From Gerris lacustris (Eukaryota > Arthropoda > Insecta > Hemiptera > Gerridae), in NCBI GenBank assembly GCA_951217055.1, contig OX578280.1, forward strand, positions 33,547,128 through 33,611,127: a stretch of DNA of 64,000 nucleotides, read 5' to 3'. The notes beneath the pieces are model-generated. The model was given only the letters and a program-made list of their open reading frames with translations. It did no database searches and was not told the origin of the DNA. A program made the translations under genes and the position numbers. Shown here piece after piece: positions 54,501 to 64,000 of the stretch (position 1 is the first letter of the stretch; each line of letters begins with the position of its first letter).

Positions 54501-57500
54501 TATTTTGACATACAGAAAGAATACTTACAGGCAATAAATACTTTTATATATAGAAATAATGCTGACAGATAAAAAAATGTATAGATTGAAATAAAGAATA
54601 CTGATACACAGAAAGTTAAATTATACACACAGGGCTTATACCACTTGTACAGCATAGCTTAAAGTTGGATGTTTCGGCCAAGGTGTCATGGAGCTACACT
54701 AAATTTATTATCAACAACGATACATTTATTTTCAAACTCAAAATTCATCACATTGAAATATTAATTTGTTGGGTACTAATGATGTTCAAATATAGTAGCC
54801 AACCAAGCCGGTATTATAATATATCTTATATTTAAAGTTACTCACAGTTGATTTTTTAAAAATATCTTTTTACAATTTTACATTTTAAAATCAGACAGCA
54901 CACATCTTAGTTAGTTGGTTATTAACATTTTTATTATTTTGTTTTAGTCCTGATATTGAAAAGTTTGATAAACAAGAAATGTTACACAAATAATTTATTT
55001 TGTAATAAATCTAGAGAAATTTCACAACTACAAGCAAGAAAATTGAGTTTATTGCATAATATTCTTATTTTCTTTCTATGTAAGAGTATTTTTCCATTTA
55101 AACATACAACTCTACAATAACTCACAAGACAAAATTTTTTGCTTTTTAAATTAAAAACTTCTGAAAAAAAAAACTACTCTCTAAAAATGATCACATGCCA
55201 AATAAACAAACTGTTGACACAGGTATAATGTAGAGGAAAAAAGCTAACTCAATTATACTCACTGTATTCGGATCTTCCTTGATTCCAACGGATTCTGTGA
55301 CTGAGTTAACATCAGGCTCTGGATCTCCAATTTCCACCATCCATTTGCCTGTTCTCTTCAAACCTTGGTCATACTTCCATGCCCTTCTCATGACAACCCC
55401 TGTTTCAATGTTGTACTCTTCCGCCATCTCTTCACCAGTAGGGAATTTATAGTGCACTTTCTTCTTACCTTCACATACACAAATTTATAAAATGTATTAA
55501 TATATTTTTTCTTCAGCAAACGCTGTTAAAATTAACACCTTTTTAATTTTTAATATATATTCAATTATTTGATGGATTTATAAGGTGTTGTGTATTTAAA
55601 AATAAAAACTAGTTGGTTTTCATTCTTTTATTGTGAGACGTTTCGACCCTCTAAGGTCATCTTCTCATCACATCATATTCACAAATTTGTGTAGTCGTAT
55701 TGAAAATTTTCATAATTATTAATTAATTAATAATTTAAATGAATATTAAAATTATTATTCTCCATAGGAGTCGTCAAAAAATACATATTAACAATCAACT
55801 AATTAAAAATTTCAAATATATAAAATATTTATCACAATTCTGTAACTATTAACATATATATGTATCTAGAAAAAATAATAACTGTATACAATGCATGATT
55901 TGAAAATAATATGTAATATGTGTTTGAAATAATGATGTAAATAATATAGATATTATTTTCAAATCATGCATTGTATACAGTTATTATTTTTTCTAGATAC
56001 ATATATATGTTAATAGTTACAGAATTGTGATAAATATTTTATATATTTGAAATTTTTAATTAGTTGATTGTTAATATGTATTTTTTGACGACTCCTATGG
56101 AGAATAATAATTTTAATATTCATTTAAATTATTAATTAATTAATAATTATGAAAATTTTCAATACGACTACACAAATTTGTGAATATGATGTGATGAGAA
56201 GATGACCTTAGAGGGTCGAAACGTCTCACAATAAAAGAATGAAAACCAACTAGTTTTTATTTTTAAATACACAACACCTTATAAATCCATCAAATAATTG
56301 AATATATATTAATGTATTAATATATCTCACAGTTAAAATTTAATTATATAGTTCTATAGATTAAGCAATAAGTTATTTAATTCTCTACTTAAAGAAAATC
56401 TTTTATATTAAAAACTGTATATTAAGAAGTTTATCAAATCTACTAGAATAGAAGTTTTACTTTATCATACAAAGTTTTCAAGATTAAACAATTTTTTAAG
56501 AGGAATAAAATGAAAATAGGAAAAGGATATGAAGTTTGTATAAATAATAATATGGGGTGCAACAGCTGTCACCATTGCGATCAGGGCCGTTTCTAGATGT
56601 TTTGCCGCCCTAGGCGAGAATTTAAACCCCCCCTTATCATCAACACTTTCTCCTTTTGTCATACAGGCTAGACGAAATTAAAGTATTATATATAAAAGAA
56701 CTTGAATTTAACATAAATCCTATCCTATCTGAAATTAAATAAGTGATATATTTCTGCTATATTTTATTTCATTTTAAATATCTGATAACTTCAGTGAAAT
56801 CTTAGGTTCTTTCTTTTAACTTTCTTTGTCTGTTTAGTACATTCCTTCCTTACATTTATTTTAGAAAAATTCTTTAATAAGATCTCTAATGTCCAGCTGC
56901 CAGCTGGTAATTAATGTCTTATTCTAATAAAATTGTGGCTAGTGCTGCGTCTTTATTGGTTCATGGAATTGCGCTGATAGTAGTCTAGTAATTTTAGTGA
57001 GGTTAGTAGTATTGATTGAGATTTTATAGTATTTACTCATAGTGAAGGTAGATAAGAAAAGAAAACACTTTTACTTGCTCAATAATTTATTGTCAAACCA
57101 TAAATATATTTTGACTTACATACCGGTTTCGACTTATTCAGTCATCGTCAGTGTAATGATAATTTTAGAAAATATTAATCAATTTCGCTTGACTAGCGCT
57201 TTTAATGAAGTTAGTAGTATTGATTGAGATTTTATGGTATTTAATCATAGTGAAGGTAGATTTTAATGAAGTAGTAATTTTAGGTTTCCTGTTCCAAAAA
57301 AATCGGAGCATCGATTTTCTTTATTTATTTGTAGATATTCTTCGACCTATAATCCGTAAACCGTCCATTGTACGTAAAAAAACGAATTAACTTTTTATGT
57401 AGGAAATTTTATCTTTAATTTTGATAACCACACCTTTTTTTTGGATATTCACAAAGAACGAATATGTTGACCTAAACAATTAGATTTTTAATTTTTCCTT

Positions 57501-59425
57501 TATTTATTTTTTCCCTCCTAATTTGCTCAATTTTTTCGTTTTTTTATTAAACATTCATTTTTTCCCCCTTCCTTTTGCCACCCCTAAAATTTTGCCGCCC
57601 TAGGCGGCCGCCTAGTCTTGCCTATTAGTAGAAACGGCCCTGATTGCGATGCAATTTGTTATATCTTAATTGTTGACATGGAATTGATATAGTCAGTTGT
57701 AAATATATGAGTGAAAGGAAGAAAGTTTGTCTTTATTCCATAGTTGTAATGTGGAGAGCGTATCTCAATATTGAACGCAGGGATTCAGATTGACGGAATA
57801 AGTAGAAGAGATCTGAAGAAAAAAGAAAACAACATCATAAAGGTATAAAAATTACAAAATTGCGATTGATTTACTAAAAGAGAGATACGGAAATGAAAGC
57901 GTAATAAAATGACACTTATACAACACTAAGACTTTTGGCCCGAGCTACAAATCAAATGTCAAAATTAAGACAGACATACGACAAGATAGAGGGATTCCTG
58001 AGATCTCTAGAAGCACTAGGAGAAGATATATCTCATATACACCTGGTCCCACTCATAATATCTAAATTTCCTCCAGGAATTATTTTAAAGTTAGAAGAGG
58101 AAAAAGATACCTTGAGTATAACTCCTAAGGATTTAAGAACATTTCTTAATAGGCTCATTTCAGCACGAGAAAAGATTGAAACTGAGGAAGCCTTGGGCCT
58201 GCCAAAGATCTTATACAACTATTGTAATGGGGGACACATGGTTAGCATGTTGCTCCATTAGCTGTAAAAACCATAAAATTGGCATTCCGTATCTGGATAA
58301 ACATCGCTTCACTTACGTATCTAACGATTTATTCGGTGATGCAGGGTGAACACTGAGTAGTGGGCCCCTTGTAGGACTTAGAAATCAAACTCAGATCTGG
58401 TTCCAAAGTGCAAATTATAACCATGAGCTGAAGACAGGCAAATATTAAGGATACGTTAAATGTCAGTCAACAGTAAATTATCACCCAATACAAGGTACTT
58501 TACTAAAAAACAGCTGGTAGATTTGTAATGCTCTTGGGGGGGAAAAAAATAACAAAATATATTAATTCCTGATTGTTAGTAGACAAAACAATGAGTACAA
58601 GGGCCTGGGAAGCTCTCCCAATTTTTCATGCATTCAGCTGTTTCTATAAGAAATCTTCAAGCTGTTTTATTATTTAACATACACAAAAGATATTTTGACT
58701 TTCCAAAAGTATAATCTCATGTTGCGAGACATAGCTTAAGTTTAAAGAAGCTAACTAAAGTAGTAAAAAAAAGGCTTCCTAAAACACACACAATTAACTC
58801 TTTAAATTTGATATAATAAGAGACTATTGGATGGAAATTAGGAGTCTGCGCACAATGTTGTGAACTTATAATAAATTCATTAAACAATTATCATGGATCA
58901 AAAAAGTTTAACTTACAACCGAAATTAGTCAAATTTTCAACAAAATATAAACGTGGCGACAAGGTAATTCTAAAACGCCTTTGTGAAATTAAGTAACAGG
59001 TATAGGATTGTTGTTGGTAAAACTAAAAAGGACATAGGGATAGGATCCCTGCCTAAACCTATTACTAAAAAAGGGATGTTATCCCTTCTATATTCTGTAA
59101 AGAGATTTTTTTTAGACTAAGGGATATTATCACTTCTATACTGGAAAGATAATATTCCTTGGTCTAAATAACTTTTGGACAAAGGAACATCACTTATTGT
59201 GAGATACCGCTTTTAGAAGTGGACCCATGTTCTACAGTTCAGTCTTAGTTTTCTCCTCCAGGAATATCACTATAAATAAAGTGAGAAATCGATATGGTAA
59301 TGAAATAATGTGACTATTGTATGTAATATAGTAAAGCTAAAACTTTATTATTATCCAATCTTACCATCTTGAAGTAAGCAAGTTATTTCAGCACTCTTAA
59401 TTCTCTCAAGCCAGTTTTGATTCAT
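51529..59425 (-). CDS. DPCD: DPCD protein homologue (deleted in primary ciliary dyskinesia), 4 exons, complete
   Basis: Conserved cilia-associated protein; in vertebrates DPCD is linked to motile cilia and to the RUVBL1/RUVBL2 ATPases. Exons on the minus strand are 59425-59365, 55468-55263, 53092-52856 and 51636-51529 (61+206+237+108 = 612 nt, 203 aa, close to the length I recall for human DPCD). Exon 1 encodes MNQNWLERIKSAEITCLLQD. Exon 2 contains KKKVHYKFPTGEEMAEEY and GKWMVEIGDPEP. Exon 3 contains LEWRIRNLPYP, YSVTADQ, VVRTENKKYYK and HKYNTLIIT, the family hallmarks and the CS-like beta-sandwich region. Exon 4 gives YKKPPEV and a charged tail ending at TAA. All introns are GT-AG. Intron 1 (3.9 kb) is full of mobile elements; the polypyrimidine tract before exon 2 is weak. 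The gene looks intact. In insects, roles in sperm or chordotonal cilia are inferred. Confidence 0.93.
53655..54120 (+). repeat. dispersed repeat family 2 (ATACCCCGAGGCGAAAT family)
   Basis: Best copy, in intron 2 of DPCD. It starts near CTTTCTCATATAAAGAGAAAG and holds GTCTGTCGTCTGTGCAGACG and ATACCCCGAGGCGAAAT. Other copies: 15365-15605 (-), 16830-17190 (+), 35985-36395 (-) and a fragment at 62280-62330. No coding; class unknown. Confidence 0.75.
55551..56311. repeat. 760-bp palindrome, 360-bp arms, 41-bp loop
   Basis: Arms 55551-55910 and 55952-56311 pair without an indel (paired coordinates sum to 111862 at both ends and in the middle) and looked identical wherever compared. Each arm contains the block GAAGATGACC..GGTCGAAACGTC, a degenerate hammerhead-like core seen in other repeats here. 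It starts 82 bp upstream of DPCD exon 2 on the gene strand. The near identity implies a recent origin or ongoing arm-to-arm conversion. Confidence 0.9.
57053..57200 (-). mobile_element. short insertion with hammerhead-like motif, flanked by a ~55-bp duplication
   Basis: About 150 bp inside the hAT-type element is flanked by two imperfect direct copies (about 56995-57052 and 57203-57258) of a segment containing GTTAGTAGTATTGATTGAG. The insert contains a minus-strand hammerhead-like fold. Penelope-like elements are known to carry hammerhead ribozymes, so this is probably a truncated copy of such an element. That assignment is inferred from the ribozyme motif, not from coding sequence. Confidence 0.45.
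57116..57156 (-). ncRNA. hammerhead-ribozyme-like motif (type I, minimal stem III)
   Basis: Minus strand, in order: UUACA (stem I), CUGACGA (core, fits CUGANGA), one unpaired U, GACU-GAAUA-AGUC (stem II), GAAA, CCGG, UA (predicted cleavage after A), UGUAA (stem I partner). The palindrome ACCGGU would form stem III only weakly alone, or as a dimer. The extra U before stem II departs from the textbook fold. Found by eye; activity is untested. Confidence 0.5.
57862..58261 (+). pseudogene. BEL/Pao retrotransposon gag-like (DUF1759) remnant
   Basis: The translation runs AIDLLKERYGNESVIK, an in-frame stop, then after a frameshift near 57920 continues ATNQMSKLRQTYDKIEGFL, RSLEALGED, LIISKFPPGI and LRTFLNRLISAREKIE. 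This is the gag-like DUF1759 region of BEL/Pao retrotransposons. At least one stop and one frameshift break it. No protease, reverse transcriptase or LTR was recognised nearby. It lies in the first intron of DPCD on the opposite strand to that gene. Confidence 0.7.
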
Positions 59426-59831
59426 CGCAATTATTATTAACTTTTTCCGACTTTAAAAATATTTATAACAATTCTAAAACAATCTATAAAAGGCACTATT
59501 TTCATTTATTTACATATCACTTAGGAAACGTCAGTCTGTTTATTAACAATTTCTAAACTAACTTGAAATTGCCACCAAATCGAATCAGTGTTACCAGTTT
59601 GATAAGAAATAGTTAGAAACAGGTTAATTTTCGAAAGCTCCTCAGCTGGTTGATAACTTTTCTTCCTAGCCTTCGCGTGTCGGTCATGTTGTTTGACTTT
59701 TAGCGATCCGTTTTAAGATTGTAATTTTTTAAAAAAAATTATTGTCTATAAATGGTTGTGGTTTTATTGTGTTTAAGTAAATAAGTATTCGCTACAATCA
59801 CGTTTCGGGTCAGAATTAATTGGAGAGAAAA

Positions 59832-59854
59832 ATGAAGAATAAAATACCAGATAG
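59832..59854 (+). CDS. possible first coding exon of a divergent gene
   Basis: ATG followed by MKNKIPD and a good donor (AG|GTAAGT) starts 407 bp from the DPCD start codon on the opposite strand. The 59426-59831 interval is free of the repeats seen elsewhere, as expected for a shared bidirectional promoter. No second exon could be identified before the window ends, so the product is unknown and the call is tentative. Confidence 0.25.
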
Positions 59855-59859
59855 GTAAG

Positions 59860-62800
59860 TTAAATTAATATTAACATTAACACAAACTTTATATTTGTTT
59901 AAGCTTTCCTTTGGTTATTTTAAAGGATCTTGAAATATTTATTATGAGAAAATCTTTGAATATGATATGAAAATCTTTAATTTTAATTGTAAAAATAGTA
60001 TTTCTTGAGATCGCTTATAAGCACCACCGGTTTGTTATTTGAGAACAAGTGGCTTCTTCCGTAATGTATCATAACTTTAAGACACATTTCTTCCAAAAAT
60101 ATATAAAAGCTGTCGTTATCATAAACGAACAAATAAAGGCTTTTAATTATGTATTCTAGTGAAATCTCTAAAGAATTATTGTTAAAATATCGGTTGGGTT
60201 TAACTTTGTCTCATACCCGTTTACCCTTTGCAAACTAGACTTCAATTAATTAATTAAAACATATTTTACACTTATGATGAGAAAATCTACCATCGAATTT
60301 ATATGCTCTTAATAAATTTGACAGTGGTATATCTTTCAATGGTACTTGATACTTATACTTAATGTAACTATAACAGGAGTTTTTAGAACATAACCCCTTT
60401 TTCTTCCTCCCAAAAGAGTTTTAGGCTTTTATTTGTATCTATAGTTAATTGAGGTGATAACTTTGTTACCCTCCAAGCCTTATCAATTAATAACTAACTA
60501 ACTGAATAAACTAAAGCAGTTCCTTGAGTAGTTGGGTATATTAAGGGCTTAAGAGGTATATTTTGACTCATTCTTGGGAAATTGTAATGGGTATCTAAAC
60601 CACTGCAACTTAAGAATTGTATCAACTCTAAAAATTGTAGTTGTTGGGTACAAACGCTATTAATATACATTATGATAGCTTCATAAGAATTGAAGATAAA
60701 GAAACAAAGTAAAAATTAGGGCTGATATGAAGGAGATGATACGGTCGAGAATCACTTGGCGACACAATTTTGCATGATTTAAACACTTGAGAGAGCACAT
60801 CCCTTAGTCAAACAGTAAATTTTTATGATTTAAGATATTATATATGTGTATGATTTGTCCATAGGAGAGTTGATATCCCTTTGTCAAAAAAATTCGTTAG
60901 AGTGAGGCCCCACCATCTTTTCTATAAACCGCCACATATTCTTCAATTTTACCGTAATTAGTATCTATCTAAGAAATGTATACTAATAAAAATTAAATAA
61001 GCATTACCTGATTTTAGGTGAAATTTCAAGAATCAGTGTGACTCAAATATAAGCGTTAAAAAAAAAATGCATTTTAATCTTCTAGTCAATAATTAGCTTG
61101 AGAATGACCCATGGGGAGGTAAACATATCTTTAAATCAAGCCTTTTTATTTCTAAATAAACCCTACTACTCAAGCTATTGTTTTAAGTAGGATTTACACT
61201 ACTTTGGATGTACTCATCATCCTTCTTTTCACATTAATATCCAAATTATATGTTTTCACTGCAGTGTTCCTCATTTCATTGAATCTGAAGGGTTGAGATA
61301 TAAAGCCAGAATTATGCGAACAAAGCGCGCTTAATTTCATGTGAACTAATAATTGCAATTGAATAACTGAGAAAGTACTGTGGCCATGCTCAAATATGGT
61401 TTTCATGGAGAGAAAGTCTGGGGGAGCTTTGTCAAGTATTTGGAAGAATTACTGTGGTGGAAGAATTGCACAATGAGGGTACATTGAGCATGCTGTACAG
61501 AGTACTAAGAAGTACATTCTCTGAATTTTTGCCTAAGTTATGCAACTCTTGGGAACAGTTTTTGTCTTGCCACCTGATTGATATTACTTACCACAATTAA
61601 ATTAAACAATTAAAATGTTAAAAACAAAATTATTAAGGTTTCTGTTTTTTCACATTGATATGCTTGGTAATTTTAAGTGCTCTTAGTGTCATTTAGATTT
61701 TCTGTAGTGTTATTTTGATGAAAGTGGCTTCATTTAATTAGAATACCTCTTAAAAATAAAAATAACAATTTTTGCAAACCATTTTATCAATTATGTTTGT
61801 TTATAACCACATTTATTATCCACAATTTAGATTAGTATAGTTGTGTTTGATTATTAATGTTTTGTTTTAAGACCATTAGTTTATGATGTCCTTTTGCATG
61901 AAAATTCATTGGTCTAAGTGATATTTAAAACTTGACTTAGATTTACTCTTACTTTGCTTACTTAATCTGGTCATCTTCTACCCCTTGTGGGTGTTGGGGT
62001 TATCCTTCTCATGAGGATCCAATCTTCTGGGAGTTTCCTAGCTTCTTTTCTTGCTCATGTGAACTAACTTCTTTTTCTTGAGTACTCGCTGTACTGTCAC
62101 CAACAACATTGTTCTGCATCGTCCCTTAGGTCTCTTGCCTCCTGGTTTTACTTTATTCGCCATAAACCATTTGGAGTAAACATTTAGGTTGCATCCTTGA
62201 AATCTGATTCAATGAATCTGTAGTTTTGACTGTTATTAGATTTACGAATGGCGTTTTTTATTTGTCTTATGTAGGTACATAATATATGAAGAGAAAGTAT
62301 TATGATAGCCCAAAAATTATATTTTTTTTTTTAAATTTAATCAAGGTTACAAAGATCAAGGTTTATGCCTTCAAAATTACAAATTTTCTTAAGATATCAC
62401 TCCTTGTAAAATCCCTTCAAAAAATTATTTTTCTAGTCATGTGACCAACCATTATGATTTTAAATTTAACATTGAAGCAGTTAGGAAACTGGAATTGTTG
62501 TCACTTTTCAATTAATTATAACAATATTTAAGTTGGCTAGACTACAGCTTTTTATAATATTTTTTAAGTACATATATTTTGTCAGGCTTGTAAATTATTG
62601 AAGAGTTTACTCAAAGTGAAGTTTTGTAATACTTAAGCTGGTTTTCTTTATCTTTCGACTGTTAATTTTAATTTAAAGTAATAATATTTATTTGTTAAAT
62701 AATATGTATGTTTTCATTATAGAAAATATTATTATTATTATGTATGTTTAGAAGAGCAAAACACTTTTTCCCTGTATTTCCTTTACTTGGAGTAATGATT

Positions 62801-64000
62801 ATACATTTTGGCTTTAGATTATCCTACAACACCGGAATGTAATGCGGGTTAGCTTTCATAAAAGTACAAAGGCGCTATTATTGAAACGAGCGCAACGAGC
62901 TTTTTACATCCAACAAAATATGCACCTTGTCGTAATGTCTGCTTGTCAGTAACGTTTACGTGTCTGACGATAACTTAATTAAAAGTTGACTGATTAAATT
63001 GAAATTCGGTATTCTGTTCCTTTTACTAATGCTCAGGCTAAGTTCGTTGGACAGCTTTATGGACTCAGTATTTATTTAAAATTCAACATTTTTTTACATA
63101 CTTTACTTTTCTACAATTATCTACCAGTTTAATGCTGTACTTTCCTCAAAAAATTATTTCTTTTAAAATTGGGCTTCTAATAATTTACCTCTGAAATTTA
63201 TTTAAATAAAATAAATTAAACTAGTAATACATATTATTAAACATGTTATTACTTTAATGTGATAATTCATATACATATACACATTGTATAAATACATATT
63301 TTGTTTAGTAGACTAATATGTTTAAATATACCTCATAACACAACTAAATAGTACGTGAGAAGTTTCTACAAGTAGACACTTTAATTTCTCTTTTTTATCT
63401 TTACAATTTACTCACTTTAGTTTTAAAAATTGTCTAATTTTTGAAGAAATTTTAAGTAATAGACAAATTGTGTTATTTAAATGTGACTTTGTTCTATCTT
63501 AAAGTAATAGCTAAAGAAAGGGAAAGAAACGTTCTGCTACGCTATTGATTAAGCCTTATATCACGAAAAATATATAAATAAAAATAATAATACGCTATTG
63601 ATTAAGCCTTATATCACGAAACTACTATTAAATAAATAATAAAACAAAAGGAAATTTAAACAAACAAAAGGAATTTAAATTGACAGAGATATTTTCATGT
63701 GCAGGCTTGAAATTTTAATTTGTGCAGTAAATATAAAAGCGTTCTATTCAATTTTCAATTTGCAGTTTGATAAAAATAAAACACTTGCCCAAGTGCCAAA
63801 TTCAAATTGTTTACATTATGCAGGAAACTAAGATTTACCTACTTGGTTTAGTAACTTTTTTATGGCTTGCTGGGGTGTTGAGAACCTAAGGTGCTGCCAG
63901 GGTTGCCTGTAATTGATATTGTATAGCCCAGTTCGTGTTTTTGATGTGTGTCAAATATCATTTTTGTATCAAAAATAATAAATATCACGTTTTATAAGAG
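59860..64000. other. right flank, no supported gene
   Basis: AT-rich and poor in the listed repeats. About 61380-61605 (+) has a locally higher coding look, with two overlapping open frames, but neither has a recognised domain or start. It may be the intron of the possible gene starting at 59832. Confidence 0.5.
63536..63621. repeat. short direct duplication
   Basis: ACGCTATTGATTAAGCCTTA followed by TATCACGAAA occurs twice about 52 bp apart, separated by AT-rich sequence. Confidence 0.8.

Larger units (their letters stand above)
56582..57642. mobile_element. non-autonomous hAT-type element with 8-bp TSD
   Basis: The 1061-bp element begins CAGGGCCGTTTCTAG and ends with the inverse (AGAAACGGCCCTG). 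It is flanked by the exact 8-bp duplication ATTGCGAT at 56574-56581 and 57643-57650. Both subterminal regions contain GCCGCCCTAGGCG-like sequence. It has no transposase. Its interior carries a second insertion bounded by a duplication of about 55 bp. It lies in intron 1 of DPCD. Confidence 0.85.

Overview
The window is AT-rich (roughly 70% A+T by eye), intron-containing animal DNA packed with decayed transposable elements. It is most likely from an insect. The main clue is a set of bacterial-type GH25 lysozyme (muramidase) genes. These carry spliceosomal introns and signal peptides, as expected of bacterial genes that have become established in an animal genome, and bacterial-type GH25 genes have been reported in aphids. 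A sap-feeding hemipteran is plausible, but the order is an inference. There is no sign of a bacterial or viral chromosome.

Layout. Positions 1-6790 are non-coding, with simple repeats and dispersed repeat copies. Positions 6821-26943 hold three tandem GH25 genes, all on the minus strand: A (12456 to 6821, 296 aa), B (19582 to 16305, 221 aa) and C (26943 to 25084, 242 aa). For each one the exons I joined stay in frame from ATG to stop and use GT-AG splice sites. Copy A keeps all expected catalytic acids. B and C have lost the first Asp of the D-x-E motif (now Gly and Thr). B also lacks the first intron. Positions 27000-51500 form a repeat graveyard: foldback elements, MITEs, a tRNA-derived SINE interrupted by a pogo-like MITE, a hAT transposase remnant, two non-LTR retrotransposon remnants and a palindrome of about 1.2 kb.

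Positions 51529-59425 hold one conserved single-copy gene on the minus strand, DPCD (four exons, 203 aa, complete), a motile-cilia and RuvB-like ATPase associated protein. Its first intron contains a 360-bp-arm palindrome, a hAT-type non-autonomous element with an exact 8-bp target duplication, and a BEL/Pao gag remnant. A possible divergent gene begins at 59832. The remainder to 64000 shows no gene I can support.

The most interesting signals are the lysozyme cluster, in which one paralogue looks catalytically intact and two look altered at the active site, and several hammerhead-ribozyme-like motifs inside repeats. The best of these is at 57116-57156 on the minus strand. The three lysozymes would act outside cells on peptidoglycan (gut digestion or immunity). 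DPCD is unrelated to them.
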